A stretch of DNA of 64,000 bases from Verrucomicrobium sp. BvORR034 (GCF_000739635.1 NZ_BATQ01000014.1:1-64000), one strand, 5' to 3'; shown: positions 24,519 through 34,139, numbered from the stretch's first letter. Program-made: numbers and translations. The notes: generated from the sequence alone by a model not told the origin.

Positions 24519-27098
24519 TCAGCGCGAATCAAGCGCCGTCGCAGGAAGGTGCAGATTGCGGGACTTCAAAGAGGGCGCCTGTTTGGGTGTGATGGGCACC
24601 ATGCCAACCGATTTGGCGGCCTGTTGAGCAGCCACTTTGTACCGGCGTAGGACAAGAATGCTGCCGAGTACCAGGATGAGGTAGGGCACCACCATGGAAA
24701 GCAGGAGGAGCCCTCCTCCCCAATTCAGGTAGCGCACGAGAATCAGAGAAAGGTAAAACAACGCGGAGAACAAGGGGATGCCGGGGCTCCAAGTCGAAGC
24801 TTTGACCCGCGTCAGGCACATGCCGCCTCCGTGGTACTCAGTCACGGTCACGTAGCGAAGCCGGGTGCCTGAGTCTGCGAAGCTGCCATCCCACAGGCTC
24901 CAGTCCCCTGCGGGGCGGCAGCGCAGGTCGTGGGTCTCCTGCAACTCTTTGGCAAAGGCTTCCAGCCAAGCCTCTCGGCCCACCCCATCCGCGCTCCAGA
25001 AGGCAAACTGCGCGCCTTCCGCTCGCTCAGGCGTGAGGGTGAGAGGCGCTGTCTTCCAAGGCCACTGAAGTTTGCCCTTGGGCAGGGCATGGTAGCGCAT
25101 CATGCCTCGCAGCCGGGCCCAGTCGCGGACCACGGGTTGGATGAAACAAAGCGTCCACAACAACGCCCGGTGCCGCCAGGTGTGGGCGATGAGCATGAAG
25201 TCATTCATGGCGGCACGCTTGCTGGCCACACGGATGGACAACACGAGCATGAGCGCCGGCACCACCAACCAGGCCAGGTGCAGGAATCCAAGCGCCAGGG
25301 CGGCAACGCTGCCCACCAGCCAGGGCAGGCCGCTCATCCAATGGGCCAGGGTGTCGCCGCTGCCGGTGTAGATGCACTGGAAGGGAGCCAGCCCATGGGA
25401 GCCGAAGTGGATGTGCTGTCGCTCCAGATCGCCATGATACGTTTCGTCTCCATAGATGGCCCCGCGCCAGCGAGCGCCGCCCAGCCAGGCAAAACGCTTG
25501 GGGAAATGGCCAATCAAGAGGGCCTCAGCCAGACCGTAGCCGGTCTGCTGCCGCAGGTAGGCGCTGACCGTGAAGCGCCGGTGGTGCCAGACGACAGCCG
25601 CGGGGACGAAACGCAGTCTTCCGCCTTGCTCCTGGAGACGCCAGCAGACGTCCACATCATCGCCAGCTGTGGTGAACTCCACGCGGAATCCACCGATGGC
25701 TTCGAGGGCGGCTTTGCGAATGGCCAGATTGCAGCCGGGCAGGTGCTCGGCTTCTTCGTTGCCCATCAACACATGAGCCGGCGCTCCTGGAGCGGCGGCG
25801 ACACAGGCCTCGGTGAGACTGCGCGGTGGCGGAGGCAGGTTGGGCCCTCCGGCGGCGACCCAGGAGGGCTCGTCGAAAGCCGGGGCCAGATACCTCAGCC
25901 AGTCTTCATCCGGAATGCAGTCGTCGTCCGTGTAGGCCAGGATTTCCCCGGTAGCCAGGCGCATGCCGTGATTCCGCGCGGCACTGAGGCCTCCAGGGGG
26001 CTGGTGGTGGTACTTCACGAACGGGAACTCTCGTGCAATCCCCGGGGTCTGGTCCGTGGAGCCATCATCGATGACCAGCACTTCGTAGTTGGAGTACGTC
26101 TGGGTGCCCAGGGCGGCCAGGCAGTTGCGCAACGTGGCGGAGCCATTGCGGGTGCAGACGATGACGGAGATCCGAGGTTGTGACTGGGGTGGTCCCTGAG
26201 GGATGGCGGCGAGCCCTTCGGAGGCCAGCTTGGGCTGACGATCACGCGTGACCAGGCCGAACTCCCATCCCGTGATTTCCTCGCCTCCGCGGTGCCATTC
26301 GTCCGTAAAGGAGAACCAGAAGTTGCCCGCCACCGCCGAGCGCTGCACGGCCTCCTGCTGCCATTGCAGCGTACGGGCTTGGGCGGCTTCGCCATGCTTT
26401 TTGGAGTCGAGCCCGAACTCCGATATGACCAGCGGCTTGCCATCGGCCAGAATCTGAAGGCGCTTCAGGTAGGCTTCGAACCGATCCTTGTCTTCCAGGA
26501 AGACATTGAAGGCCACGAAGTCAGCGTTTCGCGGGACGAGGTACTCGGTGGACGGGTAGCTGGCATAGGCGACGGGGAGATCCGGCGCTTCTGTCTTGAC
26601 CGTGGCGATGAGCTTTTCCAGGAAACGACGGACGGGTTCCGGGCGCATCCACCGCACGAGCGTCTTTTCGATTTCGTTGCCGACCAGAAGACCCGCGACC
26701 ACGGGATCCCTGCCTAGACGTCGGGCGGCATCCTGTACGCGGGTGATCGCCTCCGCCTGAATGGCGGGTTCACTCAAAAAGTCCACATGCTGGGTCCACG
26801 GGATGCCCACCAGCAGGCGCAGGCCCGTGTCGCGTGCGGCCTGGAGCACCGCTTCGGTGGGGGGCTCATACACCCGCACCGTATTGAAGTCGAGTGCGGC
26901 CATCTTGCGGAAATCATCCTGCAACCGAGCCTCCTCGGGCCAGGGCAGACCCTGGGCGTTGGGCTTGAAGGGCCCATAGGTCACGCCGCGCAGGTACACT
27001 TTTGCCCCCGTTGCCTCCCGGAACCAGCGGCCGGAGACCCGCCATGCTCCTGCCCCGGGCTGGGCCGGGCTGGGAGAGGGGGCAGGGGGGCAAATCAT
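24519..27098 (-). CDS. Glycoside hydrolase-like / family 2 glycosyltransferase fusion, membrane protein
   Basis: This 859-residue protein has two catalytic-type halves. Residues about 15-300 resemble a TIM-barrel glycanase (clan GH-A): FREATGAKVYLRGVTYGPF, acid/base candidate Glu142 in LLVGNEIEKT, and nucleophile candidate Glu227 in LVISEFGLDS. Residues about 310-560 are a GT2 domain: ISVIVCTRNGSATLRNCL, VIDDGSTDQT, the metal-binding AYTDDDCIPD, and the acceptor/base region TTAGDDVDVCWRLQEQGG. The C-terminus has two pairs of hydrophobic helices (about 605-645 and 790-840). No signal peptide precedes the hydrolase domain, so both halves are predicted to be cytoplasmic. The role is presumably in polysaccharide synthesis, with the hydrolase domain trimming or sensing the product (inference). 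Confidence 0.85.
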   Translation of the reverse strand: MICPPAPSPSPAQPGAGAWRVSGRWFREATGAKVYLRGVTYGPFKPNAQGLPWPEEARLQDDFRKMAALDFNTVRVYEPPTEAVLQAARDTGLRLLVGIPWTQHVDFLSEPAIQAEAITRVQDAARRLGRDPVVAGLLVGNEIEKTLVRWMRPEPVRRFLEKLIATVKTEAPDLPVAYASYPSTEYLVPRNADFVAFNVFLEDKDRFEAYLKRLQILADGKPLVISEFGLDSKKHGEAAQARTLQWQQEAVQRSAVAGNFWFSFTDEWHRGGEEITGWEFGLVTRDRQPKLASEGLAAIPQGPPQSQPRISVIVCTRNGSATLRNCLAALGTQTYSNYEVLVIDDGSTDQTPGIAREFPFVKYHHQPPGGLSAARNHGMRLATGEILAYTDDDCIPDEDWLRYLAPAFDEPSWVAAGGPNLPPPPRSLTEACVAAAPGAPAHVLMGNEEAEHLPGCNLAIRKAALEAIGGFRVEFTTAGDDVDVCWRLQEQGGRLRFVPAAVVWHHRRFTVSAYLRQQTGYGLAEALLIGHFPKRFAWLGGARWRGAIYGDETYHGDLERQHIHFGSHGLAPFQCIYTGSGDTLAHWMSGLPWLVGSVAALALGFLHLAWLVVPALMLVLSIRVASKRAAMNDFMLIAHTWRHRALLWTLCFIQPVVRDWARLRGMMRYHALPKGKLQWPWKTAPLTLTPERAEGAQFAFWSADGVGREAWLEAFAKELQETHDLRCRPAGDWSLWDGSFADSGTRLRYVTVTEYHGGGMCLTRVKASTWSPGIPLFSALFYLSLILVRYLNWGGGLLLLSMVVPYLILVLGSILVLRRYKVAAQQAAKSVGMVPITPKQAPSLKSRNLHLPATALDSR

Positions 27099-27270
27099 CT
27101 CGGTTGTCAGGTGGGGGTGCGCAGGATTCTACAAGGTAGACGAGTAACTCTGCGGGCGCATTCGGCAATCTCTTGCATGGGCGGGTTGTTTTTTGGACCT
27201 GTTCGCCGCCCGATGGCCAACTTTGCCTTCTGACTTTGCAATTTGACCGCCAGCCAGCTAGAACTTGCGG

Positions 27271-29001
27271 ATGCACCGATGCTTTCTCCCCCTGCTGGCG
27301 ATTCCGCTGGCCACCAGCCTGGCTGTGGCTGCAGACGGTCCCTCCACTCCCAATCCCGGTCTGCGCTACCACTACGAAGTGCCGAAGGCCGATCCGCCTC
27401 AGGTCATCAAGGTGGACCTGTGCGTCTATGGCGGCACCCCGGCCGGCATCGGCGCGGCCGTGCAGGCCCGCCGCCTGGGCAAGACCTCGGCCCTGGCTGT
27501 CCATCGCCGCCACGTGGGTGGTCTCACCTCCGCAGGGCTGACGGCCGTGGATCTGGGAAAAAAGGAATCCATCGGGGGCATGGCTGCCGAGTTCCTCAAA
27601 CGAATGGGGAAATGGAGCGGCTTCCGCTCGGGCGATGCGGAGAATGTCTTCCGCGCCATGCTCAAGGAGGCGGATGTGCCCGTGTACTACGAGCACCGCC
27701 TGTCCAAGGTGGTGAAGGACGGCAACCGCATCACGGCGCTGGAGTTTGAGAACGGCAACCGGATCGAGGCCAAGTTCTTCGTGGACGCCACGTATGAGGG
27801 CGACCTTTTCGCCGGGGCCGGTGTCTCCTACCATGTGGGGCGTGAGGACAACTCCGTGTACGGCGAGACGGTGAACGGCTACTTCGTGGCGGACAAGCAC
27901 CAGTTCCGTTTCGATGTGGACCCCTATGTGAAGGCGGGAGATCCCTCCAGCGGCCTTTTGCCAGGTATTCAGCCCGGGCCTCCGCGTCAGGCGGGTTCGG
28001 GTGACAAGTGGGTTCAGGCCTATAACTTCCGCATGTGGCTGACCAAAGCCGATCAGGGTACGGCCTACCCCAAGCCGGCCAACTACAACCGGGATGACTA
28101 CGCGCTGCTGCTGCGCTACATCACGACCCAGCCCGACTTCCCATGGGACTTCACGTACAAGTACGGCCCCATCAAGCTGAACCTGGGTGACTGCAACAAC
28201 GCCGGTCCCATCTCCACCGACTTCATCGGCGGCAGCAACGAATGGCCCGAGGCTGACCAGGCCAAGCGCGAAAAGATCTTCCAGGCGCACGTGACCTACC
28301 AGCAGGGCATGATGTGGTTCCTGGCCAATGACGAGGCGGTGCCGCAGCGGCTCCGTGACTTCGTGAAAACCTTCGGCCTGCCCAAGGACCAGTTTCCTGA
28401 AACTGGCGGCTGGCCGCACGAGCTGTACGTCCGCGAAGGGCGTCGCATGATCTCTGACTACGTGATGACCGAGCACAACTGCACCGGCAAGGTGGTGCCG
28501 GAAGACAGCGTGGGCCTGGCGAGCTACACCATGGACTCCCACCACACCTCCCGCGTGGTGGTGGATGGCGCAGTGAAGGCCGAGGGGAATGTGGAGAAGC
28601 CCACCCCCGCGCCGTACCCCGTGAGCTACCGGGCCATGGTACCCAAGGAGAGCGAGTGCAGCAACCTCCTGGTGGGTGTCTGTGTCTCCAGCTCCCACAT
28701 TGCCTACGGCAGCATCCGCATGGAGCCCGTGTTTCTGTTGCTGGGCCAGTCCGCAGCCACCGCGGCTTCCATTGCCATCGATGACAGCCTGACGGTGCAG
28801 AAAGTGCCCTACGCCAAGCTGCGTGAGCGTCTTCTGAAGGATCACCAGATCCTGGACTGGACGCCGGAGATGCAGGCCAAGGCGGTCGCTGCTGAGAAGG
28901 AGCGGAAGGAAAAGGAAAAAGCCAAGGCAGCCCAACCAAAGGCTGAGGGCAAGAAAGGTGCCACCAAGGAGAAGGCATCTGTTCCCGTTCCGGCGAACTG
29001 A
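27271..29001 (+). CDS. Secreted FAD-dependent oxidoreductase
   Basis: This 576-residue protein has a signal peptide (FLPLLAIPLATSLAVAA). The Rossmann fold opens with KVDLCVYGGTPAGIGAAVQARRLGK, followed by HVGGLTSAGLTAVDLGKKESIGG and FVDATYEGDLFAGAGV, all typical of the FAD_oxidored (PF12831) group common in Planctomycetes and Verrucomicrobia. The C-terminal SSHIAYGSIRMEPVFLLLGQSAATAASIAID closes the FAD site. The tail (about 535-576) is Lys/Ala/Glu-rich and low in complexity. Its substrate is unknown; family members often lie in sugar-degradation loci. ATG at 27271 is used; a TTG lies two codons upstream. It is divergent from the GH-GT2 gene. Confidence 0.88.
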   Translation: MHRCFLPLLAIPLATSLAVAADGPSTPNPGLRYHYEVPKADPPQVIKVDLCVYGGTPAGIGAAVQARRLGKTSALAVHRRHVGGLTSAGLTAVDLGKKESIGGMAAEFLKRMGKWSGFRSGDAENVFRAMLKEADVPVYYEHRLSKVVKDGNRITALEFENGNRIEAKFFVDATYEGDLFAGAGVSYHVGREDNSVYGETVNGYFVADKHQFRFDVDPYVKAGDPSSGLLPGIQPGPPRQAGSGDKWVQAYNFRMWLTKADQGTAYPKPANYNRDDYALLLRYITTQPDFPWDFTYKYGPIKLNLGDCNNAGPISTDFIGGSNEWPEADQAKREKIFQAHVTYQQGMMWFLANDEAVPQRLRDFVKTFGLPKDQFPETGGWPHELYVREGRRMISDYVMTEHNCTGKVVPEDSVGLASYTMDSHHTSRVVVDGAVKAEGNVEKPTPAPYPVSYRAMVPKESECSNLLVGVCVSSSHIAYGSIRMEPVFLLLGQSAATAASIAIDDSLTVQKVPYAKLRERLLKDHQILDWTPEMQAKAVAAEKERKEKEKAKAAQPKAEGKKGATKEKASVPVPAN

Positions 29002-29032
29002 TCGTCGTACTTCGTCATCAGATCCAACCACG

Positions 29033-29062
29033 AAAAAGGGAGGCCGGAGCCTCCCTTTTTTA
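29033..29062 (+). terminator. Rho-independent terminator
   Basis: The stem AAAAAGGGAGGC / GCCTCCCTTTTT closes a three-base loop and is followed by a T tract. The A-rich left flank makes it usable in both directions, fitting the convergent oxidoreductase and sigma factor genes. Confidence 0.88.
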
Positions 29063-29095
29063 ATGGGTTGAGATCGGTGCCAGGTTCAGGCCTGG

Positions 29096-29728
29096 TTAGA
29101 TACGGCGCTTGATCACCTGCTCGAGCCGTTGCACACCGCGGCGGATGCGGGCCTTCACCGTGCCAAGTGGCTCGTTGAGACGTTCTGCGATTTCGCTCTG
29201 GGTCAGCCCGCCGAAGTAGGCCATCTGGATGGCTTCACGCTGTTCAGGCGTGAGTTCCAGAACGGCGCTCTGCACGGCAGCGTCGCTCTCCTTGGCGATA
29301 AGGACATCGCTGGTGTCATCCACGAATTCAGGCTGGGCCGTGCGGGACTCCGATTCGAAGTCGTCATTGAGCCGACTGCGGCGCTGTTTGGCGCGGATCC
29401 GGTCAATGGCGCGGTTGCGGGCCATCGTGGTCACCCAAGTCAGGGGTTTGCCCTTGGTGGGTTCGTAAAGGTGGGCTTTCTGCCAAATCTGGACGAGAAC
29501 CTCCTGCATGATGTCCTCAGTGTCCTGGTGGTCGTTCAGGACGCGGTGGATCGTGGAGTAGAGGAGGCCACTGAACTTCTTGTAGAAGTATTGGAAGGCG
29601 GCGACATCGCGTTGGCCGATGCGCTGAAGCAGGGCCATGTCCGCATCGACTTCCTCAGCGGTAGGGGCAGCCGGAGCAGCAGGGGTTGTGTTCCGAGTGC
29701 GACGGTTCGTTGCAATCATCGTTTTCAC
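29096..29728 (-). CDS. RNA polymerase sigma factor, sigma-70 family (ECF/SigK-like)
   Basis: This is a 210-residue protein. Region 2 runs over DVAAFQYFYKKFSGLLYSTIHRVLNDHQDTEDIMQEVLVQIWQKAHLYEPTKGKPLTWVTTMARNRAIDRIRAKQRR, and region 4 over LTPEQREAIQMAYFGGLTQSEIAERLNEPLGTVKARIRRGVQRL. The spacing without region 3 is that of ECF sigma factors, and the SAxLxLTPEQRE pattern is near the SigK/SigC group. An Ala/Pro-rich N-terminal extension of about 30 residues precedes region 2. No anti-sigma gene is adjacent, unusual for ECF factors; the next gene upstream is an aldolase on the same strand. Confidence 0.93.
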   Translation of the reverse strand: MKTMIATNRRTRNTTPAAPAAPTAEEVDADMALLQRIGQRDVAAFQYFYKKFSGLLYSTIHRVLNDHQDTEDIMQEVLVQIWQKAHLYEPTKGKPLTWVTTMARNRAIDRIRAKQRRSRLNDDFESESRTAQPEFVDDTSDVLIAKESDAAVQSAVLELTPEQREAIQMAYFGGLTQSEIAERLNEPLGTVKARIRRGVQRLEQVIKRRI

Positions 29729-29842
29729 AATGACAACATTCCATGTGTTGAGCTTTTGTCTACAATTTTTTTAACACCGTCTATGATTTGTCTATTAAAC
29801 GGATTGCCCCTTTCGGTTGTCTAAGCTGCCTGTTTTCCGCCT

Positions 29843-30976
29843 TTACTTGGGCAAGTGGAACAGGTCTTTACAACCAATACGCTCAGCCATCCGCAAAGGA
29901 CGTCGCAGTGCTTCCGCCATACGCTGGGATTCGTCATCGCCGCGCAGATCCTGGCAGCGGGGGTGGGCTTCTGAGGTGGCGATGTGACCCAGGAGGGTGA
30001 GCACGTGGGCGGTGCTGTGTTTGTAGGCGGAGGCGCTCATCTTGTCGTCGAGGCGGAACACCAGATCCTCGAAGGACTGGATGGCCTCAAAGACCTTGTA
30101 CACCCGGGTGTCGAAGCGGCCCGTGCCGGTCTTGAACTGCTTTTCCGCCACGCTGTCGAGCAGCCACATGTCTTTGGCCGCGCAGATAAGCGGGCAGGCG
30201 CTGACGCCGGCCCCGATGAGCAGAGGCAATCCGAGTCGGATGGCCGTGCAGATGCCGAAGTCATCCCCACTGTGCGGAGCGAAGTCCAGCTTCAGGGATT
30301 TGCACATGGCGGCCCAGTAGAGGAAGTGCGGCTCATCCAGCGTGGAGATTTTGCCGCCGACGAATTTAGGGTGCTTGGCCAGTTCATGGAGCAGCCAGGG
30401 CTCGTAGGGGGTGGCCCAGGGGACGAAAGAAGGCTCCAGCGCGTGGACAATGCCAGGGCGGATGAGGTGCTCGGCCAGCTCATAATAGGCATCCCGACGG
30501 GCCTCGGTGCCCAGGGAGTTGAGCGTGCGGGAGGTCATGAGCATGACCTCGCAGTTGTCGTGCTCCTGCACCGCATCGATCATGGGGAAGTAGCGCTCCG
30601 CCTTGAAGTCGTTGTGGCCGAGGTCCTTGCCGGTCACGCCGGCGATGAAGCGCTGGTCAGGGAAGGCGGCACGGAACCGCTGGAGGACTTCGCGATATTC
30701 CTCCAACGTCAGGTCAAAGATGTAGCCGGTGTCCGCATTGAGCACGAAGTCGATTTCCACCCCATAGCGGGCGGCACAGCGGCGCATCCAGTCGATGCTG
30801 CGGACGAAACTGTCCCAGTCAGGCTTCTGGTCCTGAAAGGGGAGCAGGGCGGCCACGCAGAGGCGGGCCTTGGTGGAGTGGTCCACCAGTTCTTCCTCGC
30901 TGGTCCAGGCCCAGACCGTGTCGCTCCAGGGCGTGGAGGGTTTCAGGTCGGCGGGGTCGTAAATGAGGGCGCTCAT
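29843..30976 (-). CDS. DapA-superfamily aldolase (dihydrodipicolinate synthase-like)
   Basis: This is a 377-residue cytoplasmic protein. The TIM-barrel pattern of the DapA/NAL family is visible: ARLCVAALLPFQDQKPDWDSFVRSIDWM, FIAGVTGKDLGHNDFKAERYFPMI, the Schiff-base Lys candidate in HPKFVGGKISTLDEPHFLYW, and APHSGDDFGICTAIRLGLPLLIGAGVSACP. It is longer than true DapA (about 290) and lacks the canonical GTTGE string, so a lysine-biosynthesis role is unlikely. A catabolic aldolase or lyase for a sugar or keto acid is more probable (inference). Confidence 0.75.
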   Translation of the reverse strand: MSALIYDPADLKPSTPWSDTVWAWTSEEELVDHSTKARLCVAALLPFQDQKPDWDSFVRSIDWMRRCAARYGVEIDFVLNADTGYIFDLTLEEYREVLQRFRAAFPDQRFIAGVTGKDLGHNDFKAERYFPMIDAVQEHDNCEVMLMTSRTLNSLGTEARRDAYYELAEHLIRPGIVHALEPSFVPWATPYEPWLLHELAKHPKFVGGKISTLDEPHFLYWAAMCKSLKLDFAPHSGDDFGICTAIRLGLPLLIGAGVSACPLICAAKDMWLLDSVAEKQFKTGTGRFDTRVYKVFEAIQSFEDLVFRLDDKMSASAYKHSTAHVLTLLGHIATSEAHPRCQDLRGDDESQRMAEALRRPLRMAERIGCKDLFHLPK

Positions 30977-31196
30977 GCGGATGTTGGGGTGGAGATGAAC
31001 GGTGGCGTGTGGGGTCCATCCTCTCCGGTCCGATTTTTATGTCAACGTCGGGGGCGGCTTGTGGGGGAGTCGGGCGTCTTCTTTGTGCTAGCCGGGCCGA
31101 CTTTGTCCAGATTCGCGAGGGTCTGAGGCAAATCGAACTTGCCAAGAACGTCACCTAATGTCACTTGACGCGCTCTCAGGCATTATCCCCTCCCGC

Positions 31197-31826
31197 ATGT
31201 TCAGCAGTCTCTTCAAACGCGACGACACGTTTTACACTTTGCTGGAGGCCAGTGCCGCGGAAGCGCGCAACTGCGCGATCCTTCTCAAGGATGTGATGAC
31301 CCATATGGGTGCCGACACCAGCTCTCAGCTCGATGCTATCCATCAGAGCCGGCGCAAGCATAAGCGTCTGACCCAGGAGGTGACGGAGCGTCTGTGCAAG
31401 ACCTTCATCACGCCGCTGGACCGCGAAGACATCGAGCATCTCAGCAGTGCCCTGCACAAGATTCCCAAGACGGTGGAGAAGATCGCGGAACGTCTCGCGC
31501 TCTGCCCCGTGCAGTACGCCAACGACATCGTTTCCCGCCAGATCAACTTGCTGGACCTGGGCACGGTGGAAGTGGTGAACATGGTGGGTGCCCTGCGCAA
31601 GAAGGCAGGCATGGAGCACATCCAGGACATGCAGGACCGTCTGCAGCACATTGAAGGCGATGGCGACAAGATGCTCATGGATCTGCTGCGCCAGCTCTAC
31701 AACGGCAAGGCGGACCCGATCGAGGTGCTGATCCTCAAAGACCTCTACGAACTGCTGGAGCGGGCCATTGACCGGTGCCGCGACGCCGGGAACGTGGTCT
31801 TCCAAGTGGTGCTGAAGTACTCCTGA
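31197..31826 (+). CDS. DUF47 family phosphate transport regulator (PhoU-like)
   Basis: This is a 209-residue all-helical protein of the DUF47/YkaA group: FSSLFKRDDTFYTLLEASAAEARNCAILLKDVM, HQSRRKHKRLTQEVTERLCKTFITPLDREDIEHLSSALHKIPKTVEKIAERL, and LKDLYELLERAIDRCRDAGNVVFQVVLKYS at the end. DUF47 proteins resemble PhoU and are encoded with low-affinity PiT transporters, which they appear to modulate. The PiT gene starts 16 bp downstream. The ATG at 31197 matches the family N-terminus; an ATG at 31158 in frame would add 13 residues. Confidence 0.92.
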   Translation: MFSSLFKRDDTFYTLLEASAAEARNCAILLKDVMTHMGADTSSQLDAIHQSRRKHKRLTQEVTERLCKTFITPLDREDIEHLSSALHKIPKTVEKIAERLALCPVQYANDIVSRQINLLDLGTVEVVNMVGALRKKAGMEHIQDMQDRLQHIEGDGDKMLMDLLRQLYNGKADPIEVLILKDLYELLERAIDRCRDAGNVVFQVVLKYS

Positions 31827-31842
31827 TCCGCCACTCCCGCCC

Positions 31843-32889
31843 ATGCTGACGCTTTTCCTCTGCGTACTCATCGCAGCGCTGGCCTTCGAGTACATCAACG
31901 GCTTCCACGATGCGGCGAACGCCATTGCCACCGTGGTGTCCACGAAGGTGCTGACACCCCGGCAGGCCATCATGCTGGCCGCGGTGTGCAACCTTTTTGG
32001 AGCGCTCATGGGCACAGCCGTCGCCAAGGCGGTGGGCAAGGACTTCGTGGACGTGAGTGCCGTGACCATGGCGACGGTGCTGGCAGCCTTGCTCGGTGCT
32101 ATCATCTGGAACCTGATCACCTGGTGGTTTGGCATCCCGTCCAGCTCCAGCCACGCGCTGGTGGGTGGGCTCTGCGGTGCGGGCATCGCTTCCTCTCCCA
32201 AAGGGTGGGATGTGTTGCTCTGGGGCACGGGCTTGTGGCCCAAGCTGATCAAGCCCATGATCCTGTCTCCATTGATCGGCTTCATCCTCGGGGCCATCAT
32301 CATGATGCTGCTCAATTTGGCGCTCTTCAAGGCGCAGCCCTCATGGATCAACCGGGTCTTCGGCCGGCTGCAAATCGTCAGTGCTGCCTTCATGGGCCTG
32401 AGTCACGGGACCAACGATGCGCAGAAGACCATGGGGATCATCGCGCTGGCGATGTACACCGGCACGCAAGCGGGTGCCTTCAATGAACTGCCCGGCTGGC
32501 TGGGCTTCCTGAAGTCGGAGAAATTTGAAATCCCCCCCTGGGTGGTGATTGTCTGTGCCATCACCATGTTTGCCGGCACGGCAGGCGGTGGCTGGCGCAT
32601 CATCAAGACCATGGGCCACAAGATGGTGAAGCTGATGCCAGTGCACGGCTTTGCTGCCGAGACCACGGCGGCGGTTATCATTCAGTCTGCCAGCCACATG
32701 GGCATCCCCCTTTCCACCACGCACGTCATCTCCACCAGCATCATGGGCGTGGGGGCCACCCGCCGTCTGAGCGCGGTGAAGTGGGGCATTGTGCACCGCA
32801 TCGTGTGGGCCTGGGTGCTGACCCTGCCCATCACGGGCATCCTCGGCTACTGGCTGCTGAAGCTGCTGGATGTCTTCGGCTTCCATTAA
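31843..32889 (+). CDS. pit: Inorganic phosphate transporter, PiT family
   Basis: This is a 348-residue membrane protein with about ten helices. The two inverted PiT signatures are present: EYINGFHDAANAIATVVSTKVLTPRQA near the N-terminus and GLSHGTNDAQKTMGIIALAM in the middle, plus PLSTTHVISTSIMGVGATRRLSAVKWG. It imports phosphate by cation symport. It is the second gene of the DUF47-PiT operon. Confidence 0.95.
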   Translation: MLTLFLCVLIAALAFEYINGFHDAANAIATVVSTKVLTPRQAIMLAAVCNLFGALMGTAVAKAVGKDFVDVSAVTMATVLAALLGAIIWNLITWWFGIPSSSSHALVGGLCGAGIASSPKGWDVLLWGTGLWPKLIKPMILSPLIGFILGAIIMMLLNLALFKAQPSWINRVFGRLQIVSAAFMGLSHGTNDAQKTMGIIALAMYTGTQAGAFNELPGWLGFLKSEKFEIPPWVVIVCAITMFAGTAGGGWRIIKTMGHKMVKLMPVHGFAAETTAAVIIQSASHMGIPLSTTHVISTSIMGVGATRRLSAVKWGIVHRIVWAWVLTLPITGILGYWLLKLLDVFGFH

Positions 32890-32898
32890 TCCCGGAAT

Positions 32899-32925
32899 CG
32901 GATCGACCAAGTGAGGGTTGATCCG
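32899..32925 (+). terminator. Weak hairpin after PiT gene
   Basis: The stem CGGATCGACC / GGTTGATCCG (one G-U pair) has a seven-base loop and starts nine bases after the stop codon. Only a poor T tract (CGTTTGTATC) follows, so the terminator role is tentative. Confidence 0.4.
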
Positions 32926-32986
32926 ACACGTTTGTATCATTCTCCGGCCTTGCAGGCAGTGACGGACTTTGTTCAAGTTGAGGCGC

Positions 32987-34102
32987 ATGTCTGCCGCCCT
33001 GCCTTGGTACGCTGTTGAGAACATCGACGAAGTTCCGTCGCCCTCCCTGCTGGTCTATCCGGACCGGATCGAGGAGAATTTGCGGCGGATGATTGCCATG
33101 GTGGGAGATGTGCAACGGCTGCGGCCGCACATGAAGACCCACAAGATGCCGGAGGTGATCAAGCTGCACCTCGTGCTTGGCATCTCCAAGTTCAAATGCG
33201 CTACCATTGCCGAGGCGGAGATGACGGCTGAGGCTGGGGCGAAGGACATCCTGCTGGCCTACCCACTGGTGGGGCCTAACATTGCCCGGTTTTTGAAGCT
33301 GAAGCAGCAGTACCCGCAAACCCGGTTCTGCGCCGTCGCCGATGATCCAGACGCCGCCCGAGCGCTCTCTGCGGCGGCTGGAAAAGAAGGCGTGACGGTG
33401 GAGGTGATGCTGGAGGTGAACTGCGGCATGGCCCGGACGGGTATTGAGCCCGGTGATGGAGCGATCCAGCTTTATCAATTACTCGCCACTCTGCCGAACG
33501 TGCAGGTGGCTGGGATCCATGCCTACGACGGCCATATTCACGATCACGATCTGGCGGCCCGTACCGCGGCAGTGGAAGCGGCGTATCAGCCTGTGGAAGC
33601 CTTGCGGGATCGTCTGCTGGCGCTCGGTCTGATCGTGCCGCACTACGTGGTGAGCGGCACACCCACCTTTGGCATCCATGCCCGGCGTGGCACCTATGAA
33701 TGCAGCCCCGGCACCTGCGTGCTCTGGGACTGGGGATACGGCACCAAGCACCCGGATCTCGACTTCCTGCACGCCGCACTGGTGGTGACACGAGTAATCA
33801 GCAAACCGGCTCCCGAGCGGTTGACTTTGGATCTGGGGCACAAGGCGATCGCTGCCGAGAATCCGCATCCCAGGGTTTATCTCCTGAACCTGCCGGATGC
33901 CAAAGCGGTGATGCACAGCGAGGAACACCTGGCGGTGGAGACGCCGCAGGCGGGTGAATTCCCCGTGGGCAGCGTCGTGTACGGCGTGCCCTGGCACATC
34001 TGTCCCACCGTGGCGCTGCACTCCCACGCGTTTGTCGTGCGGGATGGCCGCGCGGATGGCACCTGGAAGGTGGCGGGCCGGGAGCGGGTGATTACCGTGT
34101 GA
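32987..34102 (+). CDS. D-threonine aldolase-like PLP enzyme (alanine racemase fold type III)
   Basis: This 371-residue protein begins with the substrate-fold opening VPSPSLLVYPDRIEENLRRM and the PLP-lysine motif LRPHMKTHKMPEVIKL. It continues with KFKCATIAEAEMTAEAGAKDILLAYPLVGPN, VMLEVNCGMARTGIEPG, and the C-terminal metal-site region GVPWHICPTVALHSHAFVV. These fit D-threonine aldolase and the related D-serine dehydratase family, which cleave beta-hydroxy-D-amino acids. The ATG at 32987 is used; a TTG six codons upstream is possible. It precedes a toxin-antitoxin pair, a dipeptidase and an aldolase on the same strand. Confidence 0.88.
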   Translation: MSAALPWYAVENIDEVPSPSLLVYPDRIEENLRRMIAMVGDVQRLRPHMKTHKMPEVIKLHLVLGISKFKCATIAEAEMTAEAGAKDILLAYPLVGPNIARFLKLKQQYPQTRFCAVADDPDAARALSAAAGKEGVTVEVMLEVNCGMARTGIEPGDGAIQLYQLLATLPNVQVAGIHAYDGHIHDHDLAARTAAVEAAYQPVEALRDRLLALGLIVPHYVVSGTPTFGIHARRGTYECSPGTCVLWDWGYGTKHPDLDFLHAALVVTRVISKPAPERLTLDLGHKAIAAENPHPRVYLLNLPDAKAVMHSEEHLAVETPQAGEFPVGSVVYGVPWHICPTVALHSHAFVVRDGRADGTWKVAGRERVITV

Positions 34103-34139
34103 CGTTGCAGGAATGATGGGAACCTCTTAGACTCCACCC

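Noticed and set aside
26914-29031. 705-codon open frame on the minus strand
   Set aside because: It is antisense to the FAD oxidoreductase gene and runs into the GH-GT2 gene in another frame; rich in His/Gly/Val/Leu without any motif.
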